Shown: one piece after another, positions 53,889 to 64,000 of the stretch
Numbering within the stretch: position 1 is the first letter of the stretch
How the letters are laid out: each line of letters begins with the position of its first letter
NCBI GenBank assembly: GCA_958295665.1
Contig: OY282558.1
Location: 133,724,701-133,788,700 of the forward strand
Reading direction: 5' to 3'
DNA from: Tipula vernalis
Lineage: Eukaryota; Arthropoda; Insecta; Diptera; Tipulidae
Length of the DNA: 64,000 nucleotides
Notes under the pieces: generated by a model
Seen by the model: only the letters and a program-made list of their open reading frames with translations
Database searches by the model: none
What the model was told of the DNA's origin: nothing
Position numbers and translations under genes: made by a program

Positions 53889-55448
53889 CAGACTAGGCCA
53901 AAAATATAAAGCACCCCTATCTATTAGCATTATATATTAATATTATGTCTTTCTAAACAATGGGTGTTAACGAACGAGTCATCCCACCGAATGCGACCCT
54001 TAATTATTGAAAATCACCAATTTTTGTTTTGTTTTAGGTTCTAAACAAGAAGTTGTAGCGTCGTAAAATTTTTTTATTTTAGTTTTGTATTTGATCGTGT
54101 GCAGTCTTCACATTAAGTGTTTTAAATCAAAAAGAGTTTTCGTAAGTTTTTTGAGAAAAAAAGTGTGTTTGTGATAATTATGCCTAAAGCGTGCCAACTC
54201 AGTGAAGGAATAAGGGCACAAATTGTGTTGTTGGATTCCCAGGGTGTAAGCCAAATTAAAATATCCCAAAAATTAAAATGCTCTCGTGGAGCAGTTCAAT
54301 CTACATTGAAAAGGGTTAAAGAGACCGAGGACTATGCCTATAAACTACGCTCAGGCAGAAATCGTATCACTTCGGTAAGAGACGATCGACAAATTGTGCA
54401 AAAATCTCTCAAAAACCGAAGAAAAACATCTGCTGAGATAGCTGCAGAGCATTTAACAGAACAAGAAGTTCACATTTCGGCACGTACAGTTAGAAGAAGG
54501 CTCCTGCAAGCTGGATTGAAAGGTTGTAAAGCAAGAAAAAAACCTTTGCTCTCACTTACCAACATAAAAAGTCGCTTGAGATGGGCTCGAGAACACAAAC
54601 ATTGGAATGACGTGGATTGGGCGAGAGTTGTTTGGTCAGATGAATCTACTTTTGAGGTAAATATAAAAAATAAATATTAAAAAATAATTAGTCAAAAAAA
54701 AAATTAAAAATTGTGCTATGTATTTTAAAAGAATTAATAGAGAAATTTATGTTAAATTTGATGGAATTCTTATAGATTTTTGGAACTCCTGGCGCAACCA
54801 TCGTAAGAAGAAGAGTCGGGGAAGCATACAATCCTGATTGTATAGTGCCTACCGTAAAGCATGGAGGGGGTAAACTGATGGTGTGGGGTTGTATGGCATC
54901 ATCAGGGGTGGGAAAACTGTTGTTTTGTGAGGGTCCGATGAACAGTACCAACTATGTTACCGTCCTCGAGGCTGCATTGAATGCCTCAATTCGGCAAATC
55001 TTTGGGGAAACGGATAGTTCTTCGATAATTTATCAACAGGATAATGCCCCCTGCCATACTTTCCGTGTTACGATGAGTTGGTTTCGAACAAAACAAATTC
55101 GAGTCATGGACTGGCCCGCCCAGTCACCAGACCTAAATCCCATTGAAAATTTGTGGTCAATTTTAAAAAAAAAAAATCAAGGATCGCAGTATGACTTCAA
55201 AGGAAGACCTCAAACGTGCGCTGACAGAGGAATGGAAAAATATATCGAGAAATACCTGCGAAAAATTAGTACGGTCGATGAATAAAAGAGTCCTGGCTGT
55301 CATCAAAGCCAAAGGAGGACCTACAAAATACTAAAATTAATAAAATATAAGAAGTATTTCCTAAAAATATTGAGTTTTAATTTTTGTCTTCATTCGTTTT
55401 GTAGATACTGCAATTTGGGAGGGGTGCTTTATAATTTTGGCCAATTTG
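53889..55448 (+). mobile_element. Tc1-family DNA transposon, nearly intact, 1560 bp
   Basis: Flanked by TA at 53,887-53,888 and 55,449-55,450. The ends read inwards CAGACTAGGCCAAAAATATA and CAAATTGGCCAAAATTATA, then AAAGCACCCCT on both sides. It holds one intron-containing transposase gene on the plus strand with all three catalytic residues. It lies between the direct 174-bp array and its inverted copy, so it probably inserted inside that repeat-bounded element. Confidence 0.9.
54180..55334 (+). pseudogene. Tc1-family DD34E transposase with one intron; single-base frameshift near the end
   Basis: Exon 1 is 54,180-54,656 and exon 2 starts at 54,776. The 119-base intron begins GTAAAT and ends TTATAG, and joining TTT GAG to ATT TTT GGA gives VVWSDESTFEIFGTPG, the family block. 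Exon 1 carries two helix-turn-helix DNA-binding regions (about residues 10-50 and 75-115) with a GRNR basic word between them. Catalytic residues: Asp of WSDES, Asp of YQQDNAPCHT and Glu of SPDLNPIENLW, with 34 residues between the last two. At 55,165-55,176 a run of 12 A shifts the frame; one A fewer would allow reading to the stop at 55,332-55,334 (ending KAKGGPTKY). As it stands the frame ends at 55,285. It could be functional if the extra A is an error. Confidence 0.88.
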
Positions 55449-55604
55449 TATATGTGTATGAGTACGTTAAATATTTTCCGCCAGCAGTCGAAATCTCTTA
55501 AATTTATTCGTTAGCAAAAATTCAATTGTAGATACAACATCACTCATTGAACAGACTAAATATCAGTCAGCCAACGATCGAAAAATTTTCAATTATAATG
55601 ATAA

Positions 55605-55722
55605 ACCTAGAGCCTAACAGAAAATCATAATGAGATCGATAGCCAACTGGCAAAATTTAATTCAAATTTTACTTGAACATAATTAAGTTGAACGGTAGAA
55701 GCAAACTTTCAGCTCTTCTGAC
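55605..55722 (-). repeat. Inverted copy of the 174-bp repeat
   Basis: The reverse complement reads GCTTCTACCGTTCAACTTAA, AAATTTTGCCAGTTGGC, and ATCGATCTCATTATGATTTT, matching the units at 52,570-53,425. It may mark the other end of a repeat-bounded element. Confidence 0.9.
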
Positions 55723-56310
55723 AATGAAAGTTCCGTTTGAAATTATTCATGTATATTTAATTGTAGATACATAGCTAAGCATCTTTAGATTATGAAAAAT
55801 CTCGTTTAATTTATTTAGATAGTAAATTAAAAAATATAAATAATTTTTTCATATACCGCAATTACATTTAGTTTTTAGTTTAGAAGTTATCAAGGTCATA
55901 TTATCTTTCAAAGAATTGTTAGTCAAATTTAGAGTCTGAATATCAACCGGAAATTCTGATTCATGAATAACTTAAAAATTCTTGATTCATCTTAAAGTCA
56001 TTATTTGAATAGCATGTGTTTCAGTTTAGTATTAATTTAGAAAAAAATTCACATTGCTATATACCTACCCTAGTGAAGTTTTTACTAAATCAGAACTAAA
56101 AAATGATTAGTAAAATTTAGTAAAAACTGCACAGATTATTATAACACCAACTTAAACGCTTATCAGTTTATCACTAACAGACTGTAGGTACAAAATTAAT
56201 TGTAATAAATTAATATACATTAATAAATTAAAACACAACCGTAAATCCAATAGTCGAGAAAAGAATCTACTTCTTAAATATGGAAGATGGTGGCTTGGCT
56301 AGCTTTCAAT
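55723..56310. other. AT-rich stretch without a gene
   Basis: No coding region was recognised. It contains the hairpin at 56,077-56,128. Confidence 0.45.
56077..56128. repeat. Perfect 14-bp inverted repeat (hairpin)
   Basis: AGTTTTTACTAAAT at 56,077-56,090 and its exact reverse complement ATTTAGTAAAAACT at 56,115-56,128, with a 24-base loop. Function unknown. Confidence 0.8.
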
Positions 56311-56357
56311 TCAGCCTTCACTCTGTCCATACTTTACCGATGCGTTATCTGTCTACA

Positions 56358-56374
56358 GGGGTCAATTTGACCCC
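56358..56374. promoter_or_regulatory. Subterminal palindrome GGGGTCAATTTGACCCC (left end of piggyBac)
   Basis: A 17-bp near-perfect palindrome, repeated identically at the right end. A candidate transposase or host-factor binding site; this is inference. Confidence 0.6.
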
Positions 56375-56589
56375 AAATAATATTCATCTATATTATATGG
56401 ATCAATTAAAAAAATTGTATTTGTTTTTATTATTTTTATTATTATTTTATTAAAATAATATAATATTCCTTAAAAATACTCGTATATACATAATAATTCA
56501 AAATATTGCATATAGAGATAAACTAAAAACATAAACGGAAATTCACTAATATCTGAAGTCAATATTTATCAAAATGTTGGTGACATGTT

Positions 56590-58469
56590 TTAGGCAGAGG
56601 CATCATCAGATATTACATCTTCATCATCCGAATCATTTTCGTTTTGATCGATACATTCGGTACATACATTCTGTGTGTGCTTTGCACAACATGGTTTATC
56701 ACATAAATGACATTTTGTCCTAGTCTTGGCATCGGCGGATCGAGGGCAAAGGTAGCATCTTGAACGTTTCGAAATTGCTGATGTTGTTGTCTTTTCAGGT
56801 GGCACAGTGCGTCCTACACCCAACACACTATTTGGTTGATAGCAATTTTTATATTTTTTTTTAACGCTTGTGGGTTTGACAGGCGCCGTAATATATGTGC
56901 TTGAGTCAATTGCATTGCTAAATTCTTTAGAAATAATTTTCTCTCTGAAGCTTTACGATTACCATCAAAAAGTTGAGGATTGGCACACTTATACAAGTTC
57001 AACGCTGCTACACCCGCGAGATCCACCATATTAAAAAATAGGACCATCGGCCACCGTTGGGTTTTTCGCTTACTGGTGTAGGTCCTCACTAGCTTGTCTA
57101 GCGTATCAACCCCTCCTTTTGTGGCGTTGTAGTCCAGGATTATATTCGGTTTATTAGATTTAATGTCAACGCTTCCATCCGTGTGTAGACTTGATAACAA
57201 AAGGACGTTCTTATTTGGTTTCGGTATATATCTTACTAGCGTCAAATTATCATCAAAGCAAAATTTTGACGAAATTACTTCCCAGTTTTTTACATCTGGT
57301 TTACACGTAAATTCTTTTGGTAAATCCGGTTTATTTTTGCGAATCGTTCCAATTATTGTTGTTTTTTTCTGTAGTAATTGTTCTGCCAATACGCAACTGG
57401 TAAAAAAGTTGTCCATGGTGATTGTGCGCCCTTTATTGACATACGGCGCAGATAGTCGATGAACTAAATTTAACGCATAATCTCTCGAACGGGGCTCGTT
57501 TGGTTGTTTACCTACATAAATTTCACCATTCAAAGGGTAGGAATTTTCGCAAAGCCAAAATATTTTAATACCGTATTTGCCGGGCTTTGAAGGTATGTAT
57601 TGCCGGAATGAACACCTGCCTGAACAAGCTGTTCGTCAACAGTTAAGTATCCTGATGGTTTATAAGGCTGTTTTAGATTGGCCAAAAACATATTCCATAC
57701 ATCACGAATCGGGGCTAATTTGTCCTGTTTCAACCGCTCGGTTCTTGTTTGGTAATTGTCGAATCAAAGAAATCGTAACAATTGTTGCAGCCTCTTTAGG
57801 GACATTGTTGCCCGATAAAATGGACGATTGTCCAAACAATACAACTCATCCAAACGTTCGTCCCAGTTCTTATGAACCCCAGCGTAAATCAAAATTCCAA
57901 TTAATGCATACACCTCTACAGAATTGGTATCGTACCAAATACGACGAACTTTGGGTGACTGGTTGTGCGTATTGTAGAATTGTCTGGCCTTTCGATTTGT
58001 TTCCGAAACTATAACATTTATAAGCGTTTCCGGTATTATTTTTTGAAATGCATGGAGTTGACTTGTTATGTCTTGTGCTGTTCGTCCTGTTAGGCCTTCT
58101 CGTTCTCTCATGATTCGGAAATCGCGTATTTTTGTAGCTTCTGTGGGGTTTGAACTCCATTTACGTTTAAATTTTTTATTCTGAGAATAATACCAAGTGC
58201 CTTGCTCTGTAGGTTGTTGATCAATATTAGGTAATTCATTATTTGCATCGGATTCTTGAACATCATGATCAACGGATTCTTCATCATCTACTGAATTATT
58301 GAGATACTGATTATTTTCTAGCTCTACATCTGCATCCCTATCGCAATCAGAAAACGTAACATCAAAATTATCATCAGCTAATGCATTTTCCTACTCTAAT
58401 ATATCTGGTGTTGTTACATCATCGAACAAGTCTCGCAGCTCCTGACTACTTTGCCGTTTTCGTGCCATA
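56590..58469 (-). pseudogene. piggyBac transposase pseudogene
   Basis: The start ATG is at 58,467-58,469 (MARKRQSSQELRDLFDD), followed by an acidic N-terminal region, then the core: IRDFRIMREREGLTGR, IYAGVHKNWDERLDELYC, the first catalytic Asp in GYLTVDEQLVQ (about 57,635-57,665), the second in GRTITMDNFFTSCVLAEQLL (about 57,395-57,450), and the third in YNATKGGVDTLDKLV (about 57,090-57,130). The C-terminus is cysteine-rich: CYLCPRSADAKTRTKCHLC, then CCAKHTQNVCTEC (56,650-56,760), the usual cross-brace zinc finger. Damage: a TAG stop near 58,392, a TGA near 57,763, and frame shifts near 57,625 and 56,825. The enzyme would catalyse cut-and-paste at TTAA. Confidence 0.9.
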
Positions 58470-58924
58470 CTTTTCAATCTATATTATATTATTAAATACC
58501 TGCACACAATACGTATCAATATGTAAATCGTTGGAATTAGATTACTAAAACACTTTCTACATGAAACAAGAAGAATTTATACAAAAGGATTCACTTTTTT
58601 CACAAGCAGCTACATGGATTGCAATAGCTATTTAGCGACTAGAAATATTTCAATAATTACGTTGAAATTTATAAATCTAACGGTAAAATGTGTCGAAAGT
58701 GTGTTACTGCATCGAACAGTATGTATGTATGTATGTAAAGAATAGTTAATTTACATTGGTTGTTACCGACGAGTAGCATAATCATGTGTTTCGTTTATAA
58801 CAATATACATACGGAAAAATGCATCAATACACAGTAAGTTCACTAAAACCTGTCCAAAAATAAAATAACACAGTTATAGGACGCAAGAAAAATGGTTTGT
58901 ATGCAAAATATATGTATAAAATTT

Positions 58925-58941
58925 GGGGTCAACCTGACCCC
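58925..58941. promoter_or_regulatory. Internal copy of the piggyBac palindrome (GGGGTCAACCTGACCCC)
   Basis: Same palindrome with two central changes, about 190 bases inside the right end. Confidence 0.6.
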
Positions 58942-59113
58942 AATAGACCAAAATGCGTTTAGTTTCCTTCAATCAATCGTAACTACCACATTAACAAATA
59001 TTTTCCATATGTTCTTTTTCTATTGCATATAAAAGACATTAATTGAGGCTATCTCTGTCCGTCGAACGATTTTAATTACAAAATATGTGATTTTTTTCGG
59101 TTTAAAAGTGACT

Positions 59114-59130
59114 GGGGTCAATTTGACCCC
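59114..59130. promoter_or_regulatory. Subterminal palindrome GGGGTCAATTTGACCCC (right end of piggyBac)
   Basis: Identical to the copy at 56,358-56,374 and symmetric to it: it lies 17 bases from the terminal CCTTC repeat on this side, against about 28 on the left. Confidence 0.6.
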
Positions 59131-59149
59131 AGTGGACAGAGAGAAGGTT

Positions 59150-62100
59150 ACAAATTTTGTAATTTTGTGCTTGCCGGTATCGAAATAATGTTTGAAAGCT
59201 TTCTTCAAAACGGTAACCAAATGTCGAAGTTTCAAGAAAAAAGAAAATATTTTGGATTTCTTGAATTTCGTTTTACACACACAATCAGTAGAGTATATTA
59301 TGACTTTTGCACTTTGAAATATTTCAACTTCGCCTTTTTGAGTAGGTACTGTATAATTGTAAATTTTCAAAAATTATGTATTTGAGTATGTCACTGAAAT
59401 CGTAGCTTGAACTATTAAAATCCGATTATAACGTACAATATCCAAGAATTCAAGACTTAAATATTCAAAATAATACGATTAGAACGTAAAGCTCTTTGTA
59501 CTTTTTCAAATAAATATTTTTATCATTAAATGGTAAATCATTGTAAAACAATATTTCTAGTATTATGATGTATGATAAATAATAATAATCATAATATATT
59601 GCACATAAAACAAAATAAAAAGCTTTTCAATTGAAAAATTATACTCGAAAGTTATTTTTTAAATTAAATAAAATTTTACTTATTATTTTTATTTTTTTTT
59701 AATAAATTTCCAATAATAAATATTTTATATTGAAAAAAAAGTTTATGGACTGTAAAATATTGTTTACAAACATATACATATATACATACTTGTATAGTAT
59801 ATGCTTTAAATTTAAGCAGCAATGATTTAACAAAATCGCTTTTTTGTATGTTGTGCTTTCGTAATATTTATTTATTTTTCTTGTATTAATAATAATAATA
59901 ATGATATGAATCATAATCTAAACGAAATATTATTACATGGAAGTTATGCTTTTTTTTTGTGGTGTGCAATTTTGTTGCTGTAGATATTTCGATTTTATTC
60001 CAATATAAGTATATTCATCTAGAAGATTTATAAGAATATTATCTAAAAAAAAAAAAAATATTTTAAAATGGCGTACTATTGTCTGGGGTGTTTGGTATTG
60101 ATTGAGATTTAGAAAAGAATGAGATGATTCTTAAAATTTATGGTTCATTTAATAATGTGAAACTGTGGTCAATACACCACAATTCATTGTAAACTTTTTG
60201 TTTAGAAATAATTGAAACAGAGTGTAAGTATCAAATATTTAAAATCATTCTGAACCGAAAGCTCAATGCGAAAAAGATAAGGACGTTTTGTTATTTATGA
60301 ATTTTCAAAGGAACTACGATGCTTTATTGAATGATCTTCTATACTTTAAACCAAAATGATCATGCATTAAATTTTTACAATAAAACCAAACTCTAAACTT
60401 ACTTTAAAAAATGAACTTTTGAAAATTGGAAATAGCTGCACTCAGCCAACTTTATAACAACCCCTTTTATCTCGTTAAAATCATGCAAATCTGATGTTTG
60501 ATAATACCGCAGGCTTCAAAGTCTTCATTGTGCGCCAGACTGAACATTGAAACTAATCAGAATTAGTGTGGCTTTTTTAGAGCGGTGTACAAATAGAACT
60601 TACCCGCTGTATTTTTATACGGTTTGTTATATGTATTATTTCTCCTACTGAGAACCTACGCAAACGATTCTGCAATACGTCTGCAATAAAAATACCACGG
60701 TTTCATTGTAAATATTCGAAATTGGTCGTCAAAAAATTTATTCATGCTTGATTTACATGAGTCCCGTCGCCTCATCATCTTTCAATTGAAAAAGAATACC
60801 GTCAATTACAGCTCCATCTATCATGAATAGAAACAAATGTTTTTTTCAAATCCTACATATTTTTAGCCTTATAGAATCCGAATCTGCCATAAAAAATAGG
60901 GGTTCATATTTTAGTTTCAAAGTTATCCCTTGCCCCACCTACAAGGAGGAGGGGGCGGGTACCAATTTTAACACTAATGTATTTCCCATACGGAATAATT
61001 TAATTTTGATCTTAACATTTTTTTTGTAGAGTGCTTATTTTCCGAGATATTTGAGTGTATCAAGTTAAAAAAATCACCCGGTATATTGTTTTTGCGTCAC
61101 CGGTGGCAGCTATCTTCTATCACAACAATAAATTACAAAAAAGTAAACTAAATGACATTTTCCAGTTCGATTATGCGCACTTGATGGAATTTAGTTTCTC
61201 TCTAATATTCATTGGCTGGGATACGACGAGAGAACTTCCTAAAATTATCTTGTTTAATTTTAATTGGTTTGTCTGCAGCCTTTACGAGATCAATCAAACA
61301 ACCAGATATAACAGCACAATTTTTTTGCTGTAGCCACGGTGAAAAATGTAATAATCTTCTGTGTTTGATTAACTATAAAAAGCCGAAAAATTTCCTGAAT
61401 TTTAAAGCTATTTGTGGGGGCTTTCTTCTGTTGTGAACTCTCTGTTGTCTACACGGAGTTGTGTGCATCGATGTGGAACTTGAAGAGAAGAAGAATTTCT
61501 CTAGGCGATTTTTTTTTTGTAATGATTCATACCATTTACTGTGAATTAACCTTGCCATTATAGATAGGTTAGGGTTCTTCATATGCAGCTCTTCAGCTTA
61601 ACTTGCGTGCGCCTGGCCGTCACATTTGACTATTTTACTAAAAATATAATATTGAGAGTTCTGCTCTATGCTCAACTTTCTACACAACCTTCTAAATTTA
61701 ATTATTGATGTCTTCACCACATCAGTATCGCACAAATATTCTCGGAAATTTGAATCTTACAGATGGCATCATCGTATCGTTTCAGGGACTCCATGAAATC
61801 AACTAATACATAAGTAAATAGAATTTATTGTAGCAACTAGTGCTCCATTTTTCATACTTTTCTCAAAAATAATTTTAACCAATAGCACACAGAGGATAAC
61901 ACTTTCTCCATCTCCTTTTATTATGCTCCGTGTGCGATGCGAGTAACTGAGCGTTAGTTTATTATTCAGATTTGTGCGCCCGACAATCTTTGGGGGCCCA
62001 CCATTGTCTAATAAAGATTCAATTCGAAGGTTATCTAGTAAAACTTTTTACTTTGTTATCTTATTTTATCTCAATTATCTACAACTATTTAACTCTAATA

Positions 62101-62850
62101 ATTATTGATCCATTCGATTGTTCCATTAAGTTGACTCCAATTGACAAGAGTGGCTCATTCAACCAGACTGAACTGTGCGATGAAAAGTCATGTCAGTATT
62201 ACTTGCCTAAATCTTAAAAGTCCCTTTCTAAACTGATGTTTAAAAATCATGAACATTTCGAGGTCTGTCTTTTGTCGGTCGGTGGTTAACTTTATGTGCA
62301 TGCAAGTTACAATGGTACCTCACACTATTTTAATATTATATCTTTTAACTTTCGCCTTTAACTAAGTGCCAAGGACATTTTGTAAATAGTTTATTTTTCC
62401 ATAGTTATATTGTCGTTGTGAAAAAAATAGTGTATAAATATAAATCATTTTTTTTTTTTGGAAGGGAGGTAAAATCCCGAAAATCTAACTCCCTCAAATA
62501 AGAAAATCTCGATGGCCTACAAAAATCGCTAGGATATAAAATGACGATAATGCAAAATCCTGAGAGCACAAAATCCTTAGGATACGAAGTTCCGAAATCC
62601 GGAAATCCATTTACCCCGATTTTTTTATTTTATTTTATTTTTTCAAAATGGCTTTTTGTTCCTTCTAACTTTGAAATGTTGCTTTGTCTTAATTTAAATA
62701 TTTTATTTTATTATACTGAATTAAATCGTTTGTGTTCTTTTCTAAAATAAAGCATTCATTTGTTCCTTATTTCTTTCAAAAAATCAGAATACCATAATCC
62801 CACGAAATCTCGAATCTATAATGGTTTTCGGCCAATACCAAGGGAATCTC
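59150..62850. other. 3.7 kb AT-rich region without a recognised gene
   Basis: Only short frames with no motif, for example 59,020-59,385, 61,055-61,333 and 61,972-62,217. Near 61,040-61,090 ATATTTGAGTGTATCAAGTT followed by ATCACCCGGTATATTG resembles dispersed repeats common in insects, but I cannot classify it. A GC-rich hairpin-like word (TGCCCCACC...GGAGGGGGCGGG) lies at 60,931-60,960, and GGGGGCCCACC at 61,990-62,001. Confidence 0.4.
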
Positions 62851-62854
62851 ATGA

Positions 62855-63140
62855 AATTTTAGCGGATATTCATAATTAAAGTACACATATGGTATACATA
62901 TATTTAGAAAATTATAGTTAGATGTTTGCCGATAGAAGAAAATTTTGAGATACCTTCTTAGACATGCTTAAGATCCAATTTTTCAAGTTTTCAATATGTA
63001 AACCCAATATGAAATTTTTGCGGGTGAACATGATTAAAGTACATTAATAGAAAATTTAGGTCAGATGTTGGCGAATGAAGGAAAATTTTGATATGTCGAT
63101 TTTCTTAGACATGGATAAGATTACATTTTTAAATTGCCAA
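62855..63140 (+). repeat. Diverged tandem duplication of about 150 bp
   Basis: Two copies share ATTAAAGTACA, AGATGTTTGCCGA/AGATGTTGGCGAA, GAAAATTTTGA and TTAGACATG in the same order (62,855-62,985 and 63,005-63,140). Confidence 0.6.
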
Positions 63141-63492
63141 ACAGTGTAATAGATTAACGGTATTAGTCGTTAGTATGTTTATGGGCATTCATTTTGCGAA
63201 AGCCCAAATAGTTTAAATCTTGAGAAATTTTGTGAGTTTGGATTCTTAAAGTTCAAATATTTGATTTGAATGAAATTCCTTTTATAATAAATTCGCCCGA
63301 ATTAATATTCGCACTTCATTCGCATTTAAATTCAAGATTTTGCTGATCCTAACAATTAGTTGGTTCGGATGGAATTCCTTCAACACATATTTATATTCAC
63401 CCGCTTCTCAATTCAATGTATGTGCACGGCGATTAACGACACAGTATTATTAACAACAAGCACCAATAACCAATTTGCGCTTTATGATTAGC

Positions 63493-64000
63493 ATTATTAT
63501 TATTATTAGAGGGTCATGCGAGCGATCAGCCACCTCAAAGTGCTGGACCCGGCTTAATTATCCGTCCAGTCAATATCCCGGTACGTTAAACATACTATCT
63601 GGGTTTATTGCTCTCTCTCCTAGATGTTTACTACAGCATTTAGTTCCGCTAGAAAGACGGTAGCATTAGTGCCCAAGGACTTCGAGGGGGTTCTCCCACT
63701 CCCGTTTATTCCTACTCCTGCCCTGTATTCCGTTTGATTTTACTCTTACGAGTTGCTGGGAATTGCTAATCGGATGTAGGTCACCCAGCTTTACTACAGG
63801 AAGGCTAAATAAAACTGTAGGGTGCCTGGTATTCAGTGTCCGCATATGCTGTTCCACCTTAGATTAGGGTTTTTGTCAAGGTTTTCTCCTTTAACGCCGT
63901 ACTTTAGCCTGTGGCAAATGGCCAAAAATGTGCCAAATGACCTTAGTTACCAGTGGTTGCCACGAGGAGGTAGCACGTACACTTGCGAGTTGTGAACAGG
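63493..64000 (-). mobile_element. Possible 3' end of a non-LTR retrotransposon, continuing beyond the window
   Basis: Base composition rises sharply in GC from about 63,508 to the window end. On the minus strand this block ends in a run of TAA units (seen as ATTATTATTATTATT at 63,493-63,507), the kind of tail found on I-like and related non-LTR elements. The block itself has no recognised coding motif; a 63-codon frame at 63,666-63,857 (-) is unassigned. A 3' UTR is the simplest reading. Confidence 0.4.

Larger units (their letters stand above)
56315..59147 (-). mobile_element. piggyBac-family transposon, decayed, about 2.8 kb
   Basis: The ends match in inverted orientation: CCTTCACTCTGTCCA at 56,315-56,329 and, on the other strand, CCTTCTCTCTGTCCA ending at about 59,147. 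Next to them are copies of the palindrome GGGGTCAATTTGACCCC. The usual TTAA target is not clean (TTCA on the left; GTTAC on the right), so the sites have mutated or the ends lie slightly outside. A minus-strand transposase pseudogene fills the middle. Confidence 0.82.

Noticed and set aside
61055..61333. 92-codon frame near a dispersed-repeat-like CACCCGGTATAT word
   Set aside because: No conserved motif; the word alone is too short to define an element.
61972..62217. 81-codon plus-strand frame with several Cys and a hydrophobic middle
   Set aside because: No family match and no gene context; the GC-rich GGGGGCCCACC word next to it recalls a primer-binding site, but no LTR pair was found.

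Overview
This is eukaryotic nuclear DNA. It is AT-rich, its one clear host gene is split by short introns of 67 to 102 bases, and it is crowded with insect-type transposable elements (Bel-Pao, jockey-like and R1-like retroelements, Tc1/mariner, piggyBac, a tRNA-derived SINE). The repeat community and a cGMP-dependent protein kinase resembling Drosophila Pkg21D point to an insect, most likely a dipteran; the species cannot be read from the sequence.

Layout. 0-1.9 kb: a PIF/Harbinger-type MITE with a TAA target duplication, then a roughly 500-base imperfect palindrome. 3.3-8.9 kb (+): one jockey-like non-LTR element split by an R1-like remnant and by a Tc1 element whose excision point restores the host codons exactly. 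9-16 kb (-): Bel-Pao remains and a mariner-family pseudogene. 16.3-18.4 kb: a pure 7-bp satellite. 18.9-21.2 kb (+): the five-exon protein kinase gene. 22-24.4 kb: a gypsy RT scrap and unannotated AT-rich DNA. 24.4-28.2 kb: an 8-bp satellite that decays into diverged copies, with another diverged island at 32.8-33.8 kb. 28.8-31.7 kb: a foldback-like element with inverted terminal arms around a 163-bp satellite, with a SINE inserted beside its right end. 34-39 kb: AT-rich DNA with no solid gene. 39-50.2 kb (-): three Bel-Pao elements head to tail, one with an envelope-like region. 50.2-52.3 kb (-): a second jockey-like element, cut by a mariner. 52.6-55.7 kb: a 174-bp repeat array with an inverted last copy, hosting a nearly intact, intron-containing Tc1-family transposon. 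56.3-59.2 kb (-): a decayed piggyBac with internal 17-bp palindromes. 59.2-63.5 kb: no gene seen. 63.5-64 kb: a GC-richer block, probably the 3' end of another non-LTR element.

Interpretation. The kinase is the only convincing host gene and sits between two simple satellites. The rest is a transposon graveyard in which every recognisable Bel-Pao fragment lies on the minus strand. That layout is compatible with a uni-strand piRNA cluster or pericentromeric heterochromatin, but this is inference. Most element genes are broken. The best candidates for recent activity are the 53.9-55.4 kb Tc1-family element, disabled only by one extra A in a homopolymer and so possibly a sequencing error, and the SINE, which keeps a perfect 14-bp target duplication.
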